Below, one piece after another: positions 6,829 to 14,775 of a stretch of 21,782 nt of DNA (positions within the stretch are counted from its first letter, which is position 1; the number at the start of each line of letters is the position of its first letter). The DNA is from Chara braunii (Eukaryota > Streptophyta > Charophyceae > Charales > Characeae). The stretch is taken from NCBI GenBank assembly GCA_003427395.1, contig BFEA01000723.1:133148-154929 (forward strand), read 5' to 3'. A program made the position numbers and the translations under genes. The notes below the pieces were generated by a model. That model was not told where the DNA came from, ran no database searches, and worked only from the letters and a program-made list of their open reading frames with translations.

Positions 6829-7050
6829 CACTGCAATGTGATTGCGATGTCCTTTTTCTTTTTATGTCAACGAGTCATTGCTCCTCCCCTTCAATCTGGG
6901 TCCTTTTTGGGACCATTTTAAAAAAAAAAAAATTTTGGGACAAAAGCTCCAATCTATTCGTAGGGAACGTCACGTGCTGAGAACCGGGATCAGCGTCCCT
7001 TTGAAGTACAACTGAGATTATGTGACAAATTGAAGTTCCGGGGCATACAA

Positions 7051-7415
7051 ATTGACAGCATGCGGAGCGCTATGTCACAAATGCACTTCCATGTCGATGC
7101 TCCTGCCTCTTAATTAGGCCTTTATTAGGGACTTCAACAAATTGACTGTATACGGAGCGCTATGTCACAAATGTACTTACATGTCGACGCTCCTGCCTCT
7201 TAATTAGGCCTTAATTAGGGACTTCAACAAATTGACAGTATACGGAGCGCTATGTCACAAACGTACTTCCATGTCGATGCTCCTGCCTCTTAATTATAAT
7301 TAGGGCCATTAACACAAACTTACTTCCATGTTGATGCTGCTGCCTGTTAATTAGGGCCATTAACACAAACTTCCATGTCGATGCTGCTGGCTCTTAAAGA
7401 GGGCCATTAACAAAT
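7051..7415. repeat. Minisatellite with 90-bp units decaying to about 52-bp units
   Basis: CGGAGCGCTATGTCACAAA recurs at 90-base spacing (units starting 7051, 7141 and 7231), with TTCCATGTCGATGCTCCTGC and TTAATTAGG inside each. From about 7265 the unit shortens and loses the AGCGCTATGTCAC part, leaving CCATGTYGATGCTGCTG with GGGCCATTAACA. There is no coding potential. Confidence 0.93.
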
Positions 7416-7459
7416 TTCAAGTCTCATTGTTCTTTGCGTTGTCGCTCGACAGCTTTGTA

Positions 7460-7585
7460 GGGCGAGGTTCCACTAGCAAAGACCATTGGATTCTGAACGT
7501 GTTTGTGGGAGACGTGCAAAATATCGCGATTGATTTGCTTTTCTGAACCTCTGCATCCGGTGCTCTTTGCTGATGGGGTCTCCCC
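7460..7585. mobile_element. MITE family C, decayed copy
   Basis: The left end GGGCGAGGTTCCACTAGC is followed by AAAGA, and the right end reads CTCTTTGCTGATGGGGTCTC. The inner TGAACGTGTTTGTGGGAGA corresponds to the GGATGTGTTT segment of copies at 8573 and 16008. Confidence 0.6.
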
Positions 7586-7639
7586 GAGACTCCCCCCCTG
7601 CTTTTCCTCAAGTACCTCTCACTTTCTGGTCGTGAAAAA

Positions 7640-7805
7640 GGGCGTTGCCACACGGCACACGGAACGGAAAACGAAACTATTGCATCTTCCCACAGAAAAT
7701 GGCCAAGTTCATCGGTTTGATATAAATAGTAACGGGTGTATCTTCCCACAGAAAATGGGCAGATGCGCGTTTCGTTTTCGTTTCGTCTGCCGTGTGGCGA
7801 GGCCC
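7640..7805. mobile_element. MITE related to family B, 166 bp (AAA target duplication)
   Basis: The arms 7647-7677 and 7769-7798 are inverted repeats (GCCACACGGCA and TGCCGTGTGGC at the tips). The extreme ends are GGGC and GCCC, and AAA flanks both sides. The GGGC-NNN-GCCACAC terminus is that of family B. TCTTCCCACAGAAAATGG occurs twice inside (7685 and 7741). Confidence 0.75.
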
Positions 7806-7865
7806 AAAGGTTGCACTATGACGAAGTAATTTGGGCCAATTAACGATCTTTCAGTATTCGGGGTT

Positions 7866-7908
7866 GTATGTTCTTTTTTTTTTTTTTTTTTTTTCGGTCG
7901 TATGTTCT
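7866..7908 (-). mobile_element. Tail-only poly(A) insertion, 9-bp target duplication
   Basis: GTATGTTCT occurs at 7866-7874 and 7900-7908. The insert between (7875-7899) is, on the minus strand, GACCG followed by 20 A residues. This is a retroposon reduced to its tail. Confidence 0.68.
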
Positions 7909-7920
7909 AATCACAAACTT

Positions 7921-8038
7921 ACAAGGTCCGCAGTTCCTTTTTGTAGATGTTTAATCTGGCTAAGGGGCAAATCGATGGCCGCCGTCAGATCACTCGAAAA
8001 TGTGAGGTCAATGCGATAGCAGTTTCTGTAGAAGGATC
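7921..8038 (+). repeat. Dispersed repeat, copy 1 of 2
   Basis: ACAAGGTCCGCAGTT, CAGATCAC, GAAAATGTGAG and ATAGCAGTTTCTGTA occur in the same order at 8908-9025. The origin is unknown. This copy is cut by a retroposon at 8039. Confidence 0.85.
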
Positions 8039-8140
8039 TTTTTTTTTTTTAACTACGCTACATTCTTCTATCAAATCTTTCATCCTCTTTCAAATTCTTT
8101 CAATTCACCTTCACTACCTACCGACCGCTACTCCTAAGGC
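8039..8140 (-). mobile_element. Second copy of the short poly(A) retroposon family
   Basis: On the minus strand TTAGGAGTAGCG, GGTAGGTAGTGAAGGTGAA and AGAAGAATGTAGC lead to a 12-base A tail, parallel to the insert at 6704-6814 but with about 30 extra bases. It interrupts the dispersed repeat 7921-8038. The far (5') boundary is unclear. Confidence 0.65.
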
Positions 8141-8572
8141 TTATACAGGGGACCCCTGCAAACATAGCTTTGTTGTCTACCTCCAGCCATCACAGGGGAT
8201 GAATGTTGCCCCCCGCCCCAACCATGGTCATCGGATGGGGTGGGACCGCCTGTGGGGGTCCGACTAACTCAAAAACCGACCATTTTCTGTTCTTTTGTTT
8301 TTTGGTTTTCGAATACCCCTCCGACTTCCACTTTATTTGCGGTATGCCCCTCAAACGGCCGACTTGCCCTGTCGTGCCCCTGGGGCCTCTGAAGTTTCCT
8401 ATGTCCCTGTGTCAGTGAGGGGTGCAACTTTCCAGCATGCCCCTGTGGCTGTTAGTGGCACTTGAGGCCGTTCCCCTGGCCCTGGGAGGGGAGCTACCGG
8501 GGCATACTGGAAATTTGGAACCAGTACCGGTAAGGGCATATTCAACATAGTCTTAGAGTGACTGTGCCACTC
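8141..8572. other. Unassigned GC-rich stretch
   Basis: Several short C-rich and G-rich inversions are seen (CCCCGCCCC near 8212 with GGGGTGGG near 8236; GGTATGCCCC at 8341 with GGGGCATAC near 8503). No gene is recognised. Confidence 0.45.
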
Positions 8573-8732
8573 GGGGCCAAGTCTCACTACCTAGCAGGGC
8601 TGAATTTCCCCAACGCCTGAATCTGGATGTGTTTGTGGAGATGTGCAGAAATTACGTTGTTTCCTCAACAGCCCACTTCCGCAAACACGTCCAGATTGAG
8701 GAAACTCGACGCTGGTAGCGGGACTTGGCCCC
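8573..8732. mobile_element. MITE family C, 160 bp, both ends present
   Basis: GGGGCCAAGTCTCACTA opens the element and TAGCGGGACTTGGCCCC closes it. Inside, GAATCTGGATGTGTTTG faces CAAACACGTCCAGATT. No target duplication is visible. Confidence 0.8.
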
Positions 8733-9480
8733 CGGTGCGTGGTAGATGCTTGGCAGCCTTGGCGTTAGGCAACGGAAGTTTACCGAAGAGGCCGCTTGGA
8801 CGGCTACCAGCTTTGACACTCAATTGCTTTATTTATTCACTTTTAATAGACTACATGAAGGGAAAAGTACTTGAATCGCCATTTGGTTATATTTGAGATA
8901 ATTTAATACAAGGTCCGCAGTTCTTTGTTGCATTTGTTTAACCTATCTGAGGCGGAAATGAACGGTCGCCTTCAGATCACTTGAAAATGTGAGATCCATG
9001 GAATAGCAGTTTCTGTAAAATGATCCTGGTAAATTTTCCTTTTAATCTTTGAAAGGATTATATCTGATATAAGAAACGGATCAACTTGCGTCTGCAAAAG
9101 AAGACAGTGATCGGTTCCCTTCTGTCACAATGTACTTGGACGCGCACGTGGTGAAGTGCACGATCTATACCTGTGCGCCCAAAAATCTAGTGAAGGGAAA
9201 GGGAAAACTACTTAGAACCACCATTTCGCTATATTTGAGAAAACTCTTAAACACACCAAATGAAAATTTGCTCTCTAGGCTATTTCAGTGGAGAGGGAAT
9301 ACCGTCTGCTGGTAGTCCGTGACCAAGTTGGGGAGGTTCAGTTTTTTTTTCAACGTGGTCACATTGCGGCCGTGAGATTTTGAGATCGGATGGCATGAAC
9401 CCGCCCATACTTGTAACCGGATCTAAACCTCCTCAAGTGTGGCACGGGCCCCGCTCTCTTCCTCCGGCGAGAGGGATAGA
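8733..9480. repeat. Degenerate direct duplication (period about 340 bp) plus unassigned sequence
   Basis: GAAGGGAAAAGTACTT...CCATTTGGTTATATTTGAGA at 8856-8896 recurs as GAAGGGAAAGGGAAAACTACTT...CCATTTCGCTATATTTGAGA at 9192-9241. Between them lies copy 2 of the dispersed repeat (8908-9025). No gene is recognised to 9480. Confidence 0.6.
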
Positions 9481-9589
9481 GGCAGAAGAAAAGAGGAAAA
9501 AGAGAGAAAGAGAAAGAGAGAAAGAGAGAATGAGAGTGAAAGAGAGGGACATAGTCACACCTCTACACACACACACACACACACACACA
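9481..9589. repeat. GA-rich low complexity and (CA)n tract
   Basis: Positions 9481-9549 are GA-rich; 9564-9589 is a CA dinucleotide run. Confidence 0.95.
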
Positions 9590-9626
9590 GCGAAGTGGGT
9601 TGGGAAAAGTTATAGGTGGTAGTTTA

Positions 9627-9694
9627 CTCGTCCGGAGTTCGAACTTGCGTGTGTTTTTCGGCAGTTCAAGGCGTGCCAACTGAGCTAGGACAGT
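9627..9694 (-). repeat. tRNA-like sequence, SINE head or tRNA relic
   Basis: On the minus strand TAGCTCAGTTGG (9687-9676) fits the A box and GTTCGAACTC (9644-9635) the B box. The 5' end ACTGTCC nearly pairs with a 3' GGACGAGT. The anticodon arm does not pair well, so a working tRNA is unlikely. Its body differs from the SINE at 1131. Confidence 0.6.
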
Positions 9695-9700
9695 TGGTAC

Positions 9701-9729
9701 TTTGCCCCCAGACACGGTCCGGGGGCAAA
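9701..9729. repeat. GC-rich hairpin
   Basis: TTTGCCCCC (9701-9709) and GGGGGCAAA (9721-9729) are exact complements around 11 bases. Confidence 0.8.
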
Positions 9730-10218
9730 CGAGTAGAAACATTTTGTCGCGGGCGAAATCTATAACTTTTCCCAACCCACTTTGCTGGGATAATTGGTGG
9801 AAAGAGCCCACGCCAAAACCTTTTCGGTTCTGGCCGCCCAAAGCTCGGCCGTTTGGTACTACCGGCCCAAAAAACTTTCCCCTGGGTGAAAGGCGCCTTC
9901 GCGCCGTGGCCACATCTCCCTGGGCCTGTTTTTACCCGTTCAAGAATTTGGCGCTGTTTCTGCGCCAGGTTCATGAACCGGTAGGGCCCTTCTTTTTCAA
10001 AATCGCGGACGTGGGCCTCATTCTATACTTCAGCGTTACCACCAATGAATCTTGTGCTGTTATGCGCCAGATTCTTGATCCGGTAGGACCATTGGAGGGA
10101 CGCGTGGGCCTGTAGTACCCCACATGCAAGTCATTGGGCCGGTAGTACCAAACGGCTAAACTTTGGGCGCCCAAAACCGAAAAGGTTTTGGCGTGGGCGC
10201 CTTCTACCGATTATCCCA

Positions 10219-10446
10219 CAATCGGAGTTACCTAGGGCCGGGCTGTTCAATGATGATATCTCAAGGCTATCGTCCCCGCGCCTCAAGCCCTTCGGGGCCT
10301 CCGACACTTCGAGTTCGAACTCCGGACGAGTAAACTANNNNNNNNNNNNNNNACAATTCTGAGTTACCTAGGGCCGGTCTGTTCAATGATGATATCTCAA
10401 GGCTATCGTCCCCGCGCCTCAAGCCCTTCGGGGCCTCCGACACTTC
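10219..10446 (+). repeat. SINE tail segment duplicated around an N gap
   Basis: GAGTTACCTAGGGCCGG, then TTCAATGATGATATCTCAAGG and CTTCGGGGCCTCCGACACTTC, occurs at 10225-10311 and again at 10360-10446, with 15 Ns (10338-10352) between. The GATGATATCTCAAGGC core is the SINE 3' end seen at 1509 and 14717. A true tandem or a misjoined assembly are both possible. Confidence 0.8.
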
Positions 10447-10960
10447 GGAGGGGCGGACTTTTTGCGAGACCCATAAAATGGCCCTTTGAAGGTAAAAAAG
10501 TTCAATTTCGTGCTTACAAAAAAAGGAAGCTCATAAATGACAGTTTTGGCAGTTTTGGATAGGCCGGAACTGTTAGATACACGCCGACTTTTCCTTCTCG
10601 ATGGAGGTATACTCGCACATTCTGCGTTTGCCTAGTAGGGGTGCTCAGGTACATTTTTGAGGGCCTGGCTGGTATGCCCATTTGTGAGGGTCTGGGTGTT
10701 ATGCCCATGAGGGTCTGGCTGGTATGCCCGTTTGCTTGCGGTACACCTGAATAGTCTGAATCTGGACGGTTCTATCCGTCCAGGGGGACACGAATGCACC
10801 TGGCCTCCATCATCACGCATATGCAGAATGTCCTGTATTTCTCTGTCAGAAGACTCCGAATGGAAAAGGTTCTCGTTCTGTGCCGCTAGCGAGAACCAGG
10901 AATTCCATCCCCGGCCCTGTCTCGTATTGTAATTAGTGACCCCTAATCTAGTCCATAAAT
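10447..10960. other. Unassigned stretch with a 3-copy minisatellite and a hairpin
   Basis: TGAGGGTCTGGCTGGTATGC with CC and a short tail repeats three times (10658-10733). CTGGACGG (10762-10769) pairs with CCGTCCAG (10776-10783). No gene is recognised. Confidence 0.6.
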
Positions 10961-10965
10961 ATGTT

Positions 10966-11046
10966 TCCTCTTCCCGAAACAGAACGTGAGTTCATTATGT
11001 ATGTATTTGGCACGCGTTTCAGTCTAGATACCGCGGCAATGACCTG
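10966..11046. mobile_element. MITE family A, copy 4, right end lost
   Basis: CTCTTCCCGAAACAGAACG, TTCATTATGTATGTATTTGG and TTTCAGTCTAGATAC follow the family's left arm and centre. The right arm breaks off after GCGGCAATGACC. Confidence 0.7.
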
Positions 11047-11058
11047 GCTTGGCTACTA

Positions 11059-11162
11059 CCGTCTTCTTCCGAATCGAGGTACGCTCATTATTGCTGTATC
11101 TAGACTCAAAGTTGCCCCGGATACAGCTATAATGACTGTACGTTGTATTCGGTTGAAGACGG
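11059..11162. mobile_element. MITE family A, copy 5 (TA target site)
   Basis: TA (11057-11058 and 11163-11164) flanks CCGTCTTC and GAAGACGG. ATACAGCTATAATGACTGTA and GTTGTATTCGG pair with the left arm. It is the shortest copy at 104 bp and lies immediately after the broken copy 4. Confidence 0.87.
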
Positions 11163-11227
11163 TACTGAAATCCTCCATGGTTACTCATCACTCACTGCTG
11201 ACATAATTGCCGGTATTCGACTCGTCT

Positions 11228-11351
11228 CAACCCGAATACAACGGCAAGTCATTATGGATGTATTTGGGGACTGGTTTCAGTCTAGATGCAGGTTTAATAC
11301 CTGTGCGTAATTATGGCACCCAATACTGGTATTAAACCTGCATCTAGACTG
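11228..11351. mobile_element. MITE family A, copy 6, rearranged around a 23-bp palindrome
   Basis: The left arm (CAACCCGAATACAACGGC, TCATTATGGATGTATTTGG) is normal up to CAGTCTAGATGCAGG. From there 11278-11300 is repeated as its exact inverse at 11329-11351 instead of the usual right arm. The LINE-derived frame begins directly after it. Confidence 0.72.
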
Positions 11352-11352
11352 G

Positions 11353-12113
11353 CCACGGAGTATGGTGTAGACCCAGTATTGTATGGATGGAAACTTGATA
11401 AAGGAACGAGCTACCCCCTAATAACATACTCTTCCAAGGTGGGCTCCTCCTATCTCAGGCTGAAAAAGGTACAACCTCAAGAGGTAGCTGTTCGCAGATT
11501 CCGGAAAGCCCACGGAGAGGTGCTACCAGTGCCGGACTATCGAGGGTTTTGGAGGATGTTAAAGCGAATTCCATCTCAGAAACAAGCGAGTATGATGTGG
11601 CTACAGTGATTGGGTATAACCCCGTCGGCCCAATGGCTGGTACAGAAAGGTATGGAAGTGGATCCCTCCTGCAAACGCTGCAATGATATCACCGAATCGG
11701 CGACCCATATCTGGCCACAATCGGAGGAATTGTGGAGGTGGTGGAAAATGCAATGGGATGATTTGGTTGGGCCGAACTGGAAATGGACAGATGAATGGTC
11801 AGTCTTAGCCATTCCACCGGACCAGGCCCAGCAGGACTGGGGATATGTGGCCCTAGTCTGTCGAGGTATAGTCATGGATGTTATTTGGACAGCGAGGAAT
11901 TCGGCCGTATTTAAAAACCAGACCTTGCAGGTCCATCAACTGAGAGCTATGGTTAAACAGTCTCTGAGACTAACAATACTCTCGGAATGGAGAAGGTCAG
12001 CGATGAAAATAGGCAGAGGGATAATGTGGTTTCGAAAGAAATGGACCAGAGAATTTTTTTTGGCTACAGTCAATGATGAAGGCAAGTTAGAGATAGCTAG
12101 ATGGTTGAGTTGA
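11353..12113 (+). pseudogene. LINE (non-LTR retrotransposon) ORF2 C-terminus, broken
   Basis: One frame runs from the MITE junction to the stop at 12111-12113, interrupted by TGA at 11607-11609. The part after that stop holds a zinc-binding region of the reverse-transcriptase C-terminal type (zf-RVT-like): CKRC, then ESATH, then a Trp-rich stretch (LWRWW). This is the usual ending of ORF2 in plant LINEs, past the reverse transcriptase. The last metal ligand, normally Cys a few residues after His, is not seen (HIWPQSEELW), which suggests a substitution or small deletion. Endonuclease and polymerase domains are absent upstream, where MITE sequence begins. The 3' untranslated region and poly(A) tail follow without a break, so this is the 3' third of one element. 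It is dead as coding sequence. Confidence 0.8.
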
Positions 12114-12875
12114 GAATTTCTGCAATCCTACAGAGAATATTTATTTATGAAAGGAGGGTAAGGCATTGGCCAAACAGTCCTATTCCTATGTGACATGGTA
12201 GGACCTGAGGGGTCGGTCAACATGGTGAGGTAGCTCAGACCGTCTTTAGGTCTGGCCTCTCATTTCGGGATAATTGAATAGTCAGCTGATGAGCTTGTTA
12301 GTCAGATTCGATGACGGGCTCCGCTCAGAGGGAGTACACAGAGAAGCGGAGCTGAACTGTGACACCAGGAATATATTGAAATGCTACTGTGTCATTGAAC
12401 CAGATCCAGATATTGTGATGAGAGAGAGAGCTTAAGCTCCAGGACTAGGTAAGGCTCGTGGTTAGAGCTTTGACTGGCTTTGAGCTAAATAAGACAGAGG
12501 GTTTCCCTCGGAGAGGTTGGGACGGCCAGATCAGAACAAAGATGGGTTCGTGGTGATGGTGGGTGGGACAGAATTTTTCGCCACCCCTGATTTTACTTGT
12601 GCTTCAAGGTTTAAATTTTGGAAGATGCTTGTAGTTGGATGGATGTTGGGACGCTGGACCCGATTTCCAGCTCAACTCTAGACTGGGCTCTTGCCCTTAT
12701 TTGGGCGTTAAGATCTAAATTGCTAGAAAAAGGACGAGAGGATGGGACGCTGGACCCGGTTTCCAGCACAAGCCTAGAGTGGGCTATGGACCATGCAAAG
12801 TTCTATTCTCCGGGTTGTTTGTGAGGATTCCCGGCCTCATTTCAAATTGGTAATAAAAGTTAATCATTCTTCCAA

Positions 12876-12916
<41 letters not shown>
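12114..12916 (+). mobile_element. LINE 3' untranslated region and poly(A) tail, copy 1
   Basis: The sequence from 12180 on is matched nearly base for base by 14776-15504. AATAAA at 12852-12857 precedes the A run (12877-12916) by about 20 bases, a normal polyadenylation signal. Two copies of a hairpin motif, GCTGGA-7 bases-TCCAGC, lie at 12653-12671 and 12749-12767. The tail runs into (AG)n after an N. Confidence 0.88.
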
Positions 12917-12917
12917 N

Positions 12918-12968
<51 letters not shown>
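12918..12968. repeat. (AG)n microsatellite after the LINE tail
   Basis: An AG run begins one ambiguous base after the LINE poly(A). It may have grown at the insertion site, or the LINE may have landed in it. Confidence 0.95.
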
Positions 12969-12972
<4 letters not shown>

Positions 12973-13211
12973 AGAGGCCGTGTGGGGGTTAGTAGCGGTT
13001 AGAACGGATCCCTTCACGTGACATCATTGCCTTGTTCTGCACGTATTTGTTTACTGATGAGCTACTTGATTCGTGAGGTGGGTTTTGAACAAGTTGTAAT
13101 CTCGACATCCTCGTATTGATCAGCATGTGGGCGTGGCTTATAGTACTAGCGCGAGCGAGCTCGTCCTTTTTTGTTTGTGGACGAGAACATCCGTAGGGAG
13201 TCCCAATACTA

Positions 13212-13321
13212 CCGTCTTCACCCGAACACAACGCACCCTGATAATGAATGTGTACGAGCTATCTTTCCGGTCCGATACAGCCATAATGAGGTTGCGTTGT
13301 GTTCGGGTGAGAAAAAGACGG
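13212..13321. mobile_element. MITE family A, copy 7
   Basis: TA then CCGTCTTCACCCGAACACAA on the left; GTTGTGTTCGGGTGAG, then AAAAAGACGG, on the right. The right TA has become TT. The arms use the CACC/GGTG variant also found on the left of copy 9. Confidence 0.84.
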
Positions 13322-14640
13322 TTCTTCGCTTTAACCTGTCTGTACAGCACTGATTACCCTCAACCCAGGGAATTTACTGTGTAGAGTGATATCCTCTTTT
13401 CCGGTTTGCGATGCTCCCGCTGCCGCCCCTGGCGCAGTCTCCCATGATCCCCTTTGGTTAGTACTCTCACACTCCCTTAGCAGGGAGGCCTTTTGCGCTC
13501 GAAATTGTTTTCTTCCCCCGAACAACCCAAAACTGAAATAAGAACCCAATAATAACCTCGCGAGATTCGCTCTTCAAGCCTATGATTTTGGAGAATTGCG
13601 AGGCCGTGTTGAAGTGGCAGACCGTGGGGAGGTTCAGCACCTGGGTTCCTGCTTGATGGTGACGTGGTAAGAATCTGCGGGTGACGGGATTGGACGTGGG
13701 ATGGACCAGGCGAGAGAGAAGGGTGATCTCCGAGGCCTAATGCAGGGAGGTCGGGTGGGGAGAGCAGAGAGACAAGTCTCGAGCGAACCCGACACTGCAG
13801 GCCTTAGGATTCGTTAGGAAACATAAAGAGGGGGGGATGCATACAGGAACCGATTGGACGAGGCTCAGGAGATAGAGATCGCAGCAGCATATCATGGCAA
13901 GAAAAAATTCAGGCAATCGAAAGAGCGAATGAACGGAACTGGCTTTGCCGTGGTGAAACTGACCACGGCTTAAGACTTAAAAGGAGAGAGCCTGAGGAAG
14001 AACAGAAAGTAACCAAGGTTAGAGAACAGTTTCGCAGAGGAAGAACGAATTCCAATGATGAACGGATGGCGTCAACGAATTCTACGAATTCAGAGTTGTT
14101 CTTACTCATCTGATCCCATTGGTAATCGAAGTGGGGGCTCTGTTTCAACACTTCATCATGGGTGTTTTTTGCTTTCTCCCCCTCCCTTTTGTCTGAGTTC
14201 ATGGCCGTAACAACTGAGCTGAGTTTTCCCCAAGCGGAGCATCAGATCCTACACCCTGTTCAAAGATGGCTTTTCCCTTTATGCCCAGTTCCAGATCCCA
14301 GCTTCCGTCCATACCCGGGACCGAGGTGGGCCTAGGTTTCTACACAAACAATGGACTGCTCAAATAATCGACGTACTCGGACCCAGGTTTATGTGGATAG
14401 CCAGTTTTGCCTGCCCGGTTCCTGCCAGTGGGCATGAGCATTATTGCGTGTGTCGGGACCGGCCGGTACATGAAGCACCTCTGACAAAGAAGAGTGAGCA
14501 TGTGATAGGAGACATGGTCCCCCGGGCCGCCCCCCTGGTAGTGCTGGATTTTTTTTTAATTTTTTTTTTGGGGTAGTGCTGGGTTCCATGACTCTCTGCA
14601 TTGCAGATGCGGCTCCACCAGTGCCCTTTTCGTGCGGGCA
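13322..14640. other. Unassigned stretch, one open frame of 102 codons including stop
   Basis: From 13808 to the TGA at 14111-14113 the plus strand is open without an early ATG. The translation is Arg, Glu and Ser rich and matches no family I know; it could be a fragment of a dead gene or chance. ACGAATTC repeats occur near 14044-14090. A tail-only poly(A) insertion lies at 14537-14582. The remainder has no recognised content. Confidence 0.4.
14537..14582 (-). mobile_element. Tail-only poly(A) insertion, 11-bp target duplication
   Basis: GGTAGTGCTGG is present at 14537-14547 and 14572-14582. The 24 bases between are T with one AA, plus a G at one end, so the insert is essentially a poly(A) tail on the minus strand. 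Confidence 0.68.
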
Positions 14641-14645
14641 CCAAT

Positions 14646-14745
14646 GGGCCTATCTCAGTTGGTACACGTCTGAAGTGAGTGAATTTCCGAATTACGCGGG
14701 GCCGGTCAGTTCTATGACGATACCTCAAGGCCGTCGTCCTTTTTG
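14646..14745 (+). mobile_element. SINE with head joined to tail, body deleted
   Basis: GGGCCTATCTCAGTTGG carries the A box at 14651-14662, but the B box is missing. The 3' end GGGGCCGGTCAGTTC, ATGACGATACCTCAAGGCC follows within 45 bases. An internal deletion of about 300 bp relative to the full copy is inferred. Confidence 0.72.
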
Positions 14746-14775
14746 AAAAGAAGTAGAGAACAAAAAAGGTTTTGT

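Larger units (their letters stand above)
9593..10337. repeat. Block of interleaved inverted repeats
   Basis: Three inverted pairs overlap. Pair 1 is 9593-9615 with 9760-9782 (GTGGGTTGGGAAAAGTTATA and complement). Pair 2 is 9620-9644 with 10313-10337, perfect over 25 bp and containing the B-box-like GTTCGAAC. Pair 3 is 9783-9872 with 10131-10220, about 90 bp, containing CCAAAACCTTTTCGG and GGCCGTTTGGTACTACCGGC. The right end touches the N gap. In the centre, TGCGCCAGNTTCNTGANCCG occurs twice (9961 and 10063). No coding capacity is seen. It may be nested foldback transposons or a single structured element. Confidence 0.85.

Noticed and set aside
7051-7415. CRISPR-like array
   Set aside because: The repeats are contiguous, with no unique spacers of constant length, and the setting is eukaryotic.
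12289-12325. CTGATGAG in the LINE 3' region as a hammerhead core
   Set aside because: No GAA follows at a suitable distance; the second LINE copy has CTGGTGAG.
13050-13080. CTGATGAG as a hammerhead core
   Set aside because: No GAAA follows a paired stem II, and stems I and III do not form.
13808-14113. Open frame of 102 codons (stop included) as a conserved gene fragment
   Set aside because: It has no early start codon and no recognised domain; kept only as a note in the gap description.
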